Source: JAXHUK01 sp034189725 (GTDB taxonomy: Bacteria > Chloroflexota > Dehalococcoidia > SZUA-161). Taken from it: 28,366 nt of DNA. Every line of letters starts with the position of its first letter. The stretch's first letter is position 1. The notes below the pieces were generated by a model. It did no database searches. It had not been told where the DNA came from and saw only the letters and a list, made by a program, of their open reading frames with translations. The stretch covers positions 1 to 28,366 of the forward strand of contig JAXHUK010000174.1 of NCBI GenBank assembly GCA_034189725.1. Reading direction: 5' to 3'. Positions 15,463-23,061 of the stretch are shown here, piece after piece. Position numbers and translations under genes: made by a program.

Positions 15463-16596
15463 TCAGATAGTGCGTTCTTTCCATAGCCTCTTACCGCTCA
15501 GGGTAACTGCCATAGACCGTAGTGCAATCAGGATAAAGAACGAAATCGTGATCGGATAGAGCAGCACCTGCCATAGCGGAAAGTGAAATTGTCTGTAAGA
15601 TAGCATCCATAGAAAAAGCGATACTGCAATCGTGCTCCATGCTACTACTGTGGAGAATGATGATGTGCCAAATCCAAGAAATGCCGACAAAATAACGGCG
15701 GGTGGCTCGATAAATACCAACCCGAGCCACAGCCAGATGAATACATAGACCGGAATATTGTAGTCGAACGCTGCGAAAAGGTTCTTGCTCAACCCATCAA
15801 CGACCTGGCGAAAATTCCGATACATGCGACAACGGACATAGTTTTTTCCATCAAGGATACGCCATCGCAGGTTTGCCGATTTGATATTCCTCACCAGCGC
15901 CAGGTCATCCACAACAGTGTTTTTCACTGCTGCGTGTCCACCGATCAGTTCATAGGAATGTCGGGAGAATAACATGAATTGTCCATTGGCAAAGGAGAGA
16001 CACGGCGCTTTCAATCTATATGCCAGAGCAAGTGGAAGAAATGAGAATATGCTCCACCAGACAACAGGAATCGCCAACCGCTCTGCCCACGAGCGAACCT
16101 GCTGGTGGGGGAGTACGCTGAGTAGACCAGCATCTTCCGAAAGCAAAGCTGATACTGCATGACGAAGCGCCTGGGGTTTATGGCAGGTATCAGCGTCGGT
16201 GAACAGCAACAATTCACCGGTGGCAATCAGGGCCAGTTGATGGCAAGCCCAGTGCTTGCCCAGCCACCCTTTGGGGAGCGGCTTACCTTTGACAAGAGTG
16301 AGTCGATCGTTCCTGGCTGCCAGTTTCTCCAGAACACGCCATGTGCCATCAGTTGAATTATCGTCAAGAGCGATTACCTGAAAATCGGGATACTCTTGTT
16401 CCAGGAGCGATCCTATGCACTGTTCAATGTTGCCCTCTTCGTTGCGTGCGGGGACCAGAACCGAGACCTTCGGAGTACGTGGCATGACGCGGTAATCTCC
16501 AAGATGCCGGTAGGTTACTGAATTCCACAGGGCAATCGATAATGGGAACATCAGAAAAATGAGCAGGATGATTTGATGTGCGATCCAATTGTCCAT
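15463..16596 (-). CDS. cruG: CruG-like family 2 glycosyltransferase
   Basis: The 377-residue product has an N-terminal membrane segment (about 4-26), a GT2 catalytic domain with VSVLVPARNEE, ALDDNSTDGT and the metal-binding FTDADT, and several C-terminal membrane segments. CruG-type enzymes glycosylate the hydroxyl made by CruF. The ATG at 16596 begins one base after the plsY-like stop, so the two are coupled. The gene converges on cruF with only 23 bases between stops. Sugar and substrate are inferred from context; other membrane GT2 roles remain possible. Confidence 0.82.
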   Translation of the reverse strand: MDNWIAHQIILLIFLMFPLSIALWNSVTYRHLGDYRVMPRTPKVSVLVPARNEEGNIEQCIGSLLEQEYPDFQVIALDDNSTDGTWRVLEKLAARNDRLTLVKGKPLPKGWLGKHWACHQLALIATGELLLFTDADTCHKPQALRHAVSALLSEDAGLLSVLPHQQVRSWAERLAIPVVWWSIFSFLPLALAYRLKAPCLSFANGQFMLFSRHSYELIGGHAAVKNTVVDDLALVRNIKSANLRWRILDGKNYVRCRMYRNFRQVVDGLSKNLFAAFDYNIPVYVFIWLWLGLVFIEPPAVILSAFLGFGTSSFSTVVAWSTIAVSLFLWMLSYRQFHFPLWQVLLYPITISFFILIALRSMAVTLSGKRLWKERTI

Positions 16597-16597
16597 A

Positions 16598-17197
16598 TCA
16601 TCGCCTGAACAGTTGTACAAGCCATGGTCTCAGTCGCGGTAGTTGCTGCAAGTCAGCCCAATGCTTCCATGTGAGAATAAGCAAGGTTCCTGCTCCTGTG
16701 ACGAGAATAACCGCATCGAACTGACGTAGAGCTGAGTATAGTATGAGTGTAAGCATCGCCAGGATGACTGACCAGGCATCGATCACCTGCAGTAAAATAA
16801 AACATCCGAGAGCGATACCCAGAACGGTGGGGCCTTCCCAGAGCAACAGACCGGTCCAAACACCAAAGGTAACGGTAACTGCTTTCCCCCCACGAAATCC
16901 TAACAAAGGTGAAACTGCATGCCCCAGTATGGGGGTGAGGGCAACAGGCAACAGTCCCCAGCCCTGCAGTTGAAAAGCGAAGTGAGCGAGACCCACAGGA
17001 ATCGCCCCTTTCAAGTAGTCAAGGATGAGAGCTGGTGCGCCGCTTTTCCAGCCTCCCGCTTTGAAAGCATTGACGGCTCCGGGATTTCCATCACCATAGC
17101 GACGAATATCATCCCGAGCCATAATCCTCCCTGCCCAGTATGAGAGCGGGAGAGCGCCAAGCAGAAATCCTGCTATGCTCCAAATAACGATTTCCAT
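16598..17197 (-). CDS. plsY: PlsY-like acyl-phosphate glycerol-3-phosphate acyltransferase homologue
   Basis: The 199-residue membrane protein shows the three PlsY motifs in slightly altered form: GDGNPGAVNA (35-44, usually GSGNPGATN), LDYLKGAIPV (59-68), and GHAVSPLLGFRGGKAV (92-107, usually with GGKGVAT). The start at the ATG 17197 gives the normal family length; a longer frame upstream has no support. PlsY acylates glycerol 3-phosphate with acyl-phosphate. Because this copy is divergent and coupled to a CruG-like gene, it may instead acylate the carotenoid glycoside. That is an inference; ordinary phospholipid synthesis is the default. Confidence 0.85.
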   Translation of the reverse strand: MEIVIWSIAGFLLGALPLSYWAGRIMARDDIRRYGDGNPGAVNAFKAGGWKSGAPALILDYLKGAIPVGLAHFAFQLQGWGLLPVALTPILGHAVSPLLGFRGGKAVTVTFGVWTGLLLWEGPTVLGIALGCFILLQVIDAWSVILAMLTLILYSALRQFDAVILVTGAGTLLILTWKHWADLQQLPRLRPWLVQLFRR

Positions 17198-17246
17198 TTG
17201 TATTCGTATCCTGGAGGATCGCCAGACAGGTGTGCTTACAGAGACT

Positions 17247-17390
17247 TCCCGACAAGAGTCAGCAGCGATATACCAGAGTTTGAACCCTATCTCACTCTTG
17301 AAGCAGATCAACGAGAATTTGGAGCAACTGTGGTCTCTGGCCGAACGCTCTAACCCACACCCTCAAGCTAAATCTGAAGAAATTCGGTAA
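17247..17390 (+). pseudogene. Probable C-terminal relic of an integrase-type transposase
   Basis: The frame ends ...YQSLNPISLLKQINENLEQLWSLAE plus a hydrophilic tail. This resembles the end of DDE integrase proteins, where SLNPxxLxxQIxxxLxxLW patterns are common. No catalytic domain is present. It lies just upstream of plsY on the opposite strand and is followed by ACACTTTCTATTGACGCAAC, which may be an element end, and then by dispersed repeat copy C. The assignment is tentative. Confidence 0.4.
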
Positions 17391-17456
17391 CCATGATTTA
17401 TGATGCAATGGCACCCCATTCGGTAACACTTTCTATTGACGCAACACGAATAATCG

Positions 17457-17508
17457 AACTGTATGGTATAGTTAAATCATGGTTGATATTTTCACCTATA
17501 GCCTATAG
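17457..17508 (+). repeat. Dispersed repeat, copy C (partial)
   Basis: ACTG(T)ATGGTATAG then TTAAATCATGGTTGATATT matches copy B at 21749-21784 closely. The similarity then fades at a CCTATAG-like stretch. It is the shortest of the three copies and lies between an integrase relic and the nuclease-like gene. Confidence 0.6.
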
Positions 17509-17554
17509 AAAGATGGAAGCAAGGATGAGGGGCAGTGGGATGTTTTGCAGCGTT

Positions 17555-18259
17555 TCATCTATGCATTGTAATCCAAAGATGACAGAGCATTATTTCGTCG
17601 CTTTGCGTGCTCCCTCTTCTACTGTGAGTAGATCGACCTCTTGCGATTCCCTTTGGTGAGTGTTCTTCAAACTCTTCAATCGTTTCACTTATGTTCCAAC
17701 TACAAACGTCTGCTATGGTACCGCTACTAAGCTCAATAATCCACTTATTGATTTCATCATACCAATCGGATGGAGAGCGTCCTTGTAAGTATCCGATCAT
17801 TGCAGCAATATTATGGTTGGTGCCGTGGAGTCCCAACTTGAAACGCTGTATCCCACCCTTTTTTCTTTTTTTACCTCCAGTCACATACTCCTTTTCGCGG
17901 GCACGTGCAGGAGCAGGGAGCCTTTTGCATTCAAAAACGGTAATAGGATCATATATAGAATAAGTTCTTGCTTCAATTGTATCAGCAACAGGTGATGCAG
18001 AAATATCCACACTGCTACGGCCAGTCTGGGCTTCTTCATGGTTAAAGCGAACCATTGGGAAATTATTCCGAGCTTCAGAATCAAGGAATTTGCATAATTG
18101 AGAGTTTAGTTTTTTTTCTGATTGTTCAGCAGGTCGATTGGGATCATCTCGCCATGCAGGTAGTTGAGTATAAACAAAATCGATTGTTCGTAGTACGAGT
18201 GAGTTCGGGTTGACACCAGATGTAATTTTGCCGATAGCCGGTTTCTCTGTACTCGCCAT
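17555..18259 (-). CDS. PD-(D/E)XK-type nuclease-like protein, partner of the methyltransferase
   Basis: The 234-residue product has Asp85 (SVDI) and Glu110-Cys-Lys112 (TVFECKR), the spacing expected for a PD-(D/E)XK nuclease core. A second conserved-looking block, RFKLGLHGTNHNIAAMIGYLQ, lies at 139-159. The C-terminus SDEIMLCHLWI looks like a natural end. It starts five bases after the methyltransferase stop. It is probably the restriction endonuclease of this system; the target is unknown. A and T content is visibly higher than in the carotenoid genes, suggesting acquired DNA. Confidence 0.6.
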   Translation of the reverse strand: MASTEKPAIGKITSGVNPNSLVLRTIDFVYTQLPAWRDDPNRPAEQSEKKLNSQLCKFLDSEARNNFPMVRFNHEEAQTGRSSVDISASPVADTIEARTYSIYDPITVFECKRLPAPARAREKEYVTGGKKRKKGGIQRFKLGLHGTNHNIAAMIGYLQGRSPSDWYDEINKWIIELSSGTIADVCSWNISETIEEFEEHSPKGIARGRSTHSRRGSTQSDEIMLCHLWITMHR

Positions 18260-18264
18260 CTTTT

Positions 18265-21123
18265 CTAGTATCCTTGTCTGCGGAGGTCAACAATAGTTTC
18301 ATCTGCGTCACGAACCGCCGTTGAGCGAATCCAATAACGTAACCGATCCGGCTTAATTAATAGCAAGAAGTTTTCAGAGTAGAGACGCAAGATGCGAATA
18401 GTACGAAGGTATATATGATCTTGGTCAGCATAAACAAGTTTTCGTAACTCATTTTCTGCCTCCTCCTCTGAGAGCCACGAGGAATCAGGACGTTCGCCAA
18501 AATAGAAAGGCTGACAGGTCAAACCATTGAGAAAAATAGGGTCCGAAGCTTTTAAATTGTCATATACACTTTTAAGCATACGAATAAATATTTCTGAATA
18601 AGCGTTGAGGTCATCAATGTCTGCTGCCTTCGTCAATAAATCTGAATTTTGTCCAAGACGAACATAGTTCGTTAAGTATTTAAGCGTATCTTCGCGTATA
18701 GCTTCTTCCCAGAAAGAAAAGGAAAGATCATTTAAATCTTCGGGGTATGGCAATGCGTCGATATCCTGTTTGCGAATTGCAGAGGCCTTATTTACTAACG
18801 ATTCTGTACCATATAATTCACAGCAGAATTGATAGATTTCGCGTTTGCTTATGAGAGATTCAAAAAGATTGTGCAACTCGGATGCTTGAGTCTGTGGTGC
18901 GTGAATGCCAACAATTCTGTGTCCATATGTGAGAACGCCTTTATCCCAATATTCCATCGGAAGTGTTGCCACCTCTTTGATTAAAATGAGGGGTGGGGTA
19001 AAGCGCTTCTCACTCCTGGGACTTACAAATCTTGTTTTGGTTAGGGGGCTTATGTCGGTCTCATTAATTCCTATGTTAGTGAAAGCTTGGGTTGGTAAAT
19101 AATCCTTACCCTGCAGAAATGGTGCGGGTTCTCCACCTTTTTTCCCTACTATGAACCCTTCGCCATAATCCCACTCTTTCTGCGCTATGAATTTTCCCAA
19201 TTTACGCATACTTTGAAGGCGTAGTGATATATCGAAAAGCCGACCGCCTCCAAGAAGATTAGAACGCCAGATATAGGGATATTCAACATGTTTTTGGAAA
19301 ACGTGATGTCTATCATAATGGTCAAGTTCAAAACAGATATGCTCTTTTACACTTACCGTTCGTCGGAAAGTTAAGTGCGTAATTCGATGATCACTATAGG
19401 GTTCACTGGCTTGAGCAAATATAGCTATCGTCTTAACATCAGCCTCTTCATATAATTTACGAATCGATACAAAGTCAAAGATGGTATCGACCTTATATTT
19501 TTGGAAAAGATAGGTTCGGAAGTTTTTAGCCTTGCTATTATAAAGCAAGCCTGCAGGCTGAATTAGGCAAACCTGACCTCCTGTACGAAGAATTTTGTAA
19601 GCTTGTTCTAGGAACAAGTAGGCTGATTGTTTATCTGGTAATACTCCCCGTTTTTTATCTTCGCGTTGTGCAACTCTATCGATTTGTACACCAGGCGCTG
19701 AAAGTTGAGATTCAAACGGAGGGTTCCCGATGATCACATCAAATCTCTCTTTGAAAGCGGTAGGTTTCGTTTGTTGGAAATCGAGAATAACATTGAAAAA
19801 ATCTGTTTCCCTCAGGTTTGATTCGCGGAGTTTATCGAATTTCAATTCATCCCATATGACTTCCGGCTGCAATGCATCACAAATTGTCAAGCACATACTG
19901 AATGAAGCTAGGTGAATGGCGTATTCATCTAATTCTATCCCGAAAATACTGTCTTTAAGGATCCGTTTAAGCGTATTTACTTTAGGACGCTGCCAATTAT
20001 TCTGACTTCGCCAAACGTTGATCAGTCTCTTAAAGGCGCCAACCAGAAAAATTCCCGAACCGCAAGCGGGGTCTAAAACGCGCTCTTTTCCGGAAAGATT
20101 CTCATATGGCATGGCATAATCTAATAACAAAGAGGCTAAGAATGGGGGAGTATAGATAGCGCCATGGCCACCGTCAACAAATCTCTGATAGAGGTTACTA
20201 ATGATTTCGACAGGTAGATGTTCAAACGAGAATTGTTGCCAAAGGTAACGCTGTTTCTTCAGTGTTCTTGCCTCGACCAAATTGGCAAAGAGAATGAGAT
20301 TGTCATTATTAAGCGCTTTTCGTGCTTCACTTGAGAGTGAAAACACATCGCCATTGAATTTAGCTTCGAGGAAATCCAGCAGCCGACATACCTCCTGAGG
20401 TTTTCCCCCTTGTAAAACTTCAAAAAACCTGTTCGCTCCTTCGTGGTAACTGCCGAAAAAACCATCGGGAAATACGCGACGGTCTTCAAGATATTTAATC
20501 AGTACCATTAACAGAAGTAACTGCCGAAGAATCGGCTTTGCTTCATCCGGAAGTTCAGCGTCTGTTTCAACAATTGCTTGGATCAGCAACTGATGTGCTG
20601 TCTTGGCATAGTTAGCTAAACCTTGGTTAGGGGTCTCTTCCCAAAAGGTCCCATCTGCTAAACGTAATGCGGAGAAGTTTTTCAGTTCGCGATTAATCGT
20701 TGCTGCAGCGCCTATCGCCTCGACCTCGAAGCGTTTAACAGTTTTATAACGGACACCCTCATCCACCCAAAAATCCGGTCCTCTCGCACATGTCAGGATA
20801 TCAATTCGGGTGGGCCAAGAGATATAAATTAGAGGTGCAGCTCCGTGGAGCCATACTTCAAGATGAAGTTTCGCCAGGGTTTCTTCATCAAGCCTTTCAT
20901 CAGCGTTGTCTACAACGTAGGCCGATATTTGCGATGAGCGCCCATCTGAAAAACGGCGAAAGAATATGTAATCAATACGATTAAATATCTTGGCATAAGT
21001 AATGGCAGCTTGTTCATCTATACGTAGATTCTCTCTGGCAACTCCATGTACTGGCACCAAGCCTGGGATAAGCTTATCATCAGAATCAATAAGATCAACT
21101 AATTGAAGGGGATTAGTGGCCAT
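18265..21123 (-). CDS. Eco57I-type N6-adenine DNA methyltransferase
   Basis: The 952-residue product begins with a domain of unassigned function (about 1-320, with IDYIFFRRFSDGRSSQI). An N6-adenine methyltransferase domain follows: IYTPP, SAM-binding motif I DPACGSGIFLV (351-361) and catalytic motif IV NPPF (467-470). The last 350 residues probably hold the target recognition domain. This layout matches large type II or BREX-like methyltransferases. I see no clear nuclease motif in the N-terminus. The ATG at 21123 is preferred because GAGAAAG precedes it; upstream codons in frame start with TTG. It lies between the regulator and the nuclease-like gene in one operon. Confidence 0.85.
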   Translation of the reverse strand: MATNPLQLVDLIDSDDKLIPGLVPVHGVARENLRIDEQAAITYAKIFNRIDYIFFRRFSDGRSSQISAYVVDNADERLDEETLAKLHLEVWLHGAAPLIYISWPTRIDILTCARGPDFWVDEGVRYKTVKRFEVEAIGAAATINRELKNFSALRLADGTFWEETPNQGLANYAKTAHQLLIQAIVETDAELPDEAKPILRQLLLLMVLIKYLEDRRVFPDGFFGSYHEGANRFFEVLQGGKPQEVCRLLDFLEAKFNGDVFSLSSEARKALNNDNLILFANLVEARTLKKQRYLWQQFSFEHLPVEIISNLYQRFVDGGHGAIYTPPFLASLLLDYAMPYENLSGKERVLDPACGSGIFLVGAFKRLINVWRSQNNWQRPKVNTLKRILKDSIFGIELDEYAIHLASFSMCLTICDALQPEVIWDELKFDKLRESNLRETDFFNVILDFQQTKPTAFKERFDVIIGNPPFESQLSAPGVQIDRVAQREDKKRGVLPDKQSAYLFLEQAYKILRTGGQVCLIQPAGLLYNSKAKNFRTYLFQKYKVDTIFDFVSIRKLYEEADVKTIAIFAQASEPYSDHRITHLTFRRTVSVKEHICFELDHYDRHHVFQKHVEYPYIWRSNLLGGGRLFDISLRLQSMRKLGKFIAQKEWDYGEGFIVGKKGGEPAPFLQGKDYLPTQAFTNIGINETDISPLTKTRFVSPRSEKRFTPPLILIKEVATLPMEYWDKGVLTYGHRIVGIHAPQTQASELHNLFESLISKREIYQFCCELYGTESLVNKASAIRKQDIDALPYPEDLNDLSFSFWEEAIREDTLKYLTNYVRLGQNSDLLTKAADIDDLNAYSEIFIRMLKSVYDNLKASDPIFLNGLTCQPFYFGERPDSSWLSEEEAENELRKLVYADQDHIYLRTIRILRLYSENFLLLIKPDRLRYWIRSTAVRDADETIVDLRRQGY

Positions 21124-21188
21124 TTTCTTTCTCAACTGAACAGTACTGTACAGAAGACTCACTAGGACTATTAAGAAGGCCGCTAGGT

Positions 21189-21383
21189 TCAATCATCTTT
21201 ATTTATTGTCCTTTTGGCTGATCGGGGCTTAGAACCTTTTATTACATAGCTTTCGTATATATCGAGTAATTCAGCTATGAACCCATCATAACTTTGCCCC
21301 TTATGGCGAAGCTTATCTAGGCGATTCGAAGTCTCAGTTCTTACTCTAACTGTCTTTCCATCCTGCTTTTTCCTCGCATCCAT
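21189..21383 (-). CDS. Small ribbon-helix-helix-like regulator
   Basis: The 64-residue product has a basic N-terminus, a probable DNA-contacting strand (KTVRVR), a helix with SNRLDKLRHKG, and a second helix YDGFIAELLDIYES. This is the CopG/RHH pattern of antitoxin-like and DUF7557-like proteins. The start codon lies two bases from a perfect palindrome that contains a -10 box. The protein is therefore a likely repressor of its own operon, controlling the methyltransferase 65 bases downstream. No toxin gene is seen. Confidence 0.65.
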   Translation of the reverse strand: MDARKKQDGKTVRVRTETSNRLDKLRHKGQSYDGFIAELLDIYESYVIKGSKPRSAKRTINKDD

Positions 21384-21384
21384 A

Positions 21385-21410
21385 TGACACTATTATATAC
21401 TATAGTGTCA
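21385..21410 (-). promoter_or_regulatory. Palindromic operator overlapping a -10 box of the R-M operon
   Basis: TGACACTAT and ATAGTGTCA form a perfect 9-base inverted repeat with an 8-base centre. The minus strand contains TATAAT inside it, ending nine bases before the regulator ATG. Transcription would start almost at the ATG, giving a leaderless mRNA, and a bound repressor would block RNA polymerase directly. Confidence 0.7.
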
Positions 21411-21611
21411 ATAGTAGATAATAGTCACATTTGTATAGATAAGTGTCCTGCAAACATATAAGTTGCGCTTTGCGTAGAAAAGTGCTGTCATCCAAACGCT
21501 CATGCTATAAACCTATGCAGGGTTAAGTATAATCCTAGTTGATTCATTATAGGTTATAGGTTTTTGGAATGATTCTGTGTAATGCTGACATGCCACTGAC
21601 CCTCCCCCATT
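21411..21611. other. Intergenic stretch upstream of the R-M operon
   Basis: I see no gene here. The sequence is AT-rich, with a local direct repeat of TATAGGTT (near 21550). Its right end (GCCACTGACCCTCCCCC) lies just beyond the transposase relic and may be the outer end of a lost insertion sequence. Confidence 0.35.
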
Positions 21612-21744
21612 TTATAGGCCAAACGCAGTTAGAATTTTCCCGTAATTACCAGCATATTCCCTGGGTGTCAGACCTGCAAGAGATGTATGAGGTCCGCCCC
21701 TCATTATAATCTATTCGCCAACTTTCGATAACCTCTCTGGTACT
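21612..21744 (-). pseudogene. IS3-family transposase (OrfB) 3' fragment with a frameshift
   Basis: On the minus strand one frame reads REVIESWRIDYNEGR. The next frame then reads GPHTSLAGLTPREYAGNYGK and ends GL at a TAA. Joined, this matches the C-terminus of IS3-family transposases (IExWRxDYNExRPHSSLxxLTPxEYA). The single-base frame change and the missing catalytic core show a dead remnant. Dispersed repeat copy B begins right beside it. Confidence 0.75.
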
Positions 21745-21748
21745 CAAT

Positions 21749-21830
21749 TACTGGCATTGGTAAAGTTAAATCATGGTTGATATTCCCTTTTGCCTTATAG
21801 CACATTGCCTCGAACAAGATCATACTTAAC
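21749..21830 (+). repeat. Dispersed repeat, copy B
   Basis: Positions 21766-21830 match copy A (10922-10986), and 21749-21784 match copy C (17457-17490). It lies between the IS3 relic and the promoter of the zinc-ribbon/lemA/htpX genes; TTGACA starts seven bases after its end. Confidence 0.7.
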
Positions 21831-21837
21831 ACATTTC

Positions 21838-21866
21838 TTGACATGGCTTCGGTCTTTATTTACACT
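21838..21866 (+). promoter_or_regulatory. Sigma-70 type promoter of the zinc-ribbon gene
   Basis: TTGACA (21838-21843) and TACACT (21861-21866) are separated by 17 bases. The start would be near 21873, about 23 bases before the ATG at 21896, leaving room for the GGGAG ribosome binding site. Confidence 0.65.
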
Positions 21867-21895
21867 TGAGATGGTTGTATTGGGAGAAAAGCTGT

Positions 21896-22315
21896 ATGAA
21901 GTGTCCTGCCTGCAGCAATCTGATGATAGTGGTCGAGCATGAAAAGATCGAGCTTGATTACTGTGTGAATTGCTCTGGGGTCTGGTTCGATGCCGGGGAG
22001 TTGGAGCTTTTGCTCGAAACCATGCAACTGGAGGGAAGTATCCTGTCACTGGACAGTGTTTTGACCTCACCTGAGGCGGATTCCGCGGAGAAGAGGCGAC
22101 GATGTCCTATCTGCGGCGTGAAAATGAAAAAGGCAACGGTGGGTCATGAGCCGGAGGTGTTGATCGACGCCTGTCAGCGAGGAGATGGTCTTTGGTTTGA
22201 TGAGGGTGAGGTAGGCCAGTTGATAACACAGCTAACCGGAAAGCCATCTGACGAGTCAGATTCCCAGGGCCGCGTTATTACATTCCTGGGGGATGTATTC
22301 AGGGCAAGGGACTGA
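21896..22315 (+). CDS. Protein with two TFIIB-type zinc ribbons
   Basis: The 139-residue product has two zf-TFIIB-like modules. The first is CPACSNLM, then CVNCSGVWFDAGELE (residues 3-40). The second is CPICGVKM, then ACQRGDGLWFDEGEV (about 73-110). The second copy has Arg-Gly where the last Cys would be (CQRGDG instead of CxxC), so its zinc site may be incomplete. The start at 21896 is chosen for GGGAG nine bases upstream. It precedes lemA and htpX in the same direction. The function is not known. Confidence 0.8.
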   Translation: MKCPACSNLMIVVEHEKIELDYCVNCSGVWFDAGELELLLETMQLEGSILSLDSVLTSPEADSAEKRRRCPICGVKMKKATVGHEPEVLIDACQRGDGLWFDEGEVGQLITQLTGKPSDESDSQGRVITFLGDVFRARD

Positions 22316-22454
22316 TCTTTTTTTCGGTTTTCCGGCTGATAGTTGACAGTATATGGGGAATCCGAATCCACTGTTGTGAATCCTGAACTCCTCCGGGGGC
22401 TAACAATTTCGCTTGGACCTCCGATTCCTTAGATATCAACTGTTCGCTACCAAG

Positions 22455-22460
22455 TATAAT
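22455..22460 (+). promoter_or_regulatory. Possible -10 box before lemA
   Basis: A perfect TATAAT lies 20 bases before the lemA ATG, with GGAGG between them. No convincing -35 was found at the right distance, so lemA may instead be read from the upstream promoter. Confidence 0.3.
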
Positions 22461-22480
22461 CACTTTGGAGGTATTTTATT

Positions 22481-23044
22481 ATGATAGCGCTGTATGTCAT
22501 CATTGCTGTCGTTCTCGTGGTCGCTCTGTTCGTTGGTATTACCTATAACAGCCTGGTCAGGCTGCGCAACCAGACGCAGAATGCGTGGGCGCAGATCGAT
22601 GTCCAGCTCAAACGGAGGCATGATCTCATTCCCAATCTGGTGGAGACGGTCAAAGGGTATGCGGCGCACGAGCGCGAGACACTGGAGGCGGTTACCAGTG
22701 CCCGCAACCTGGCCCAGGGAGCAGTCGGTAAAGGAGTTGGTGCTCAGTCCAAAGCTGAGGCCGATCTCAGCGGGGCTCTTTCCCGTCTGATGGCAGTGGT
22801 TGAGAATTACCCCGATCTGAAGGCAAACCAGAATTTCCTCGCCCTCCAGGAGGAGTTGACCTCAACCGAGAATAAGATAAGCTTCTCACGCCAGTTCTAC
22901 AACGATTCCGTGTTGAACTACAATAATAAGACTCAGATGTTTCCCTCCAACATTGTAGCGGGCATGACCGGTTTCAAAGCGGGCGAATTCTTCGAGATTG
23001 AGGTTGCTGCGGAGAGGGAGGCGCCCAAGGTTAGCTTCAGTTAA
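22481..23044 (+). CDS. lemA: LemA family protein
   Basis: The 187-residue product has one N-terminal membrane segment (about 4-22) and then the LemA helical domain, with YNSLVRLRNQTQNAWAQIDV and LKRRHDLIPNLVETVKGYA. NDSVLNYNN and the segment FPSNIVAGMTGF close it. LemA proteins are membrane-anchored, with the helical part facing outward; their function is unclear, but they are often found beside HtpX-type proteases, as here. GGAGG lies nine bases before the ATG. The htpX-like gene follows after 17 bases. Confidence 0.95.
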   Translation: MIALYVIIAVVLVVALFVGITYNSLVRLRNQTQNAWAQIDVQLKRRHDLIPNLVETVKGYAAHERETLEAVTSARNLAQGAVGKGVGAQSKAEADLSGALSRLMAVVENYPDLKANQNFLALQEELTSTENKISFSRQFYNDSVLNYNNKTQMFPSNIVAGMTGFKAGEFFEIEVAAEREAPKVSFS

Positions 23045-23061
23045 TCAGGAGACAGTAGACT

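Noticed and set aside
17198..17311. Longer N-terminus for the PlsY-like gene
   Set aside because: PlsY begins with its first membrane segment, and the extension overlaps the integrase relic on the other strand.
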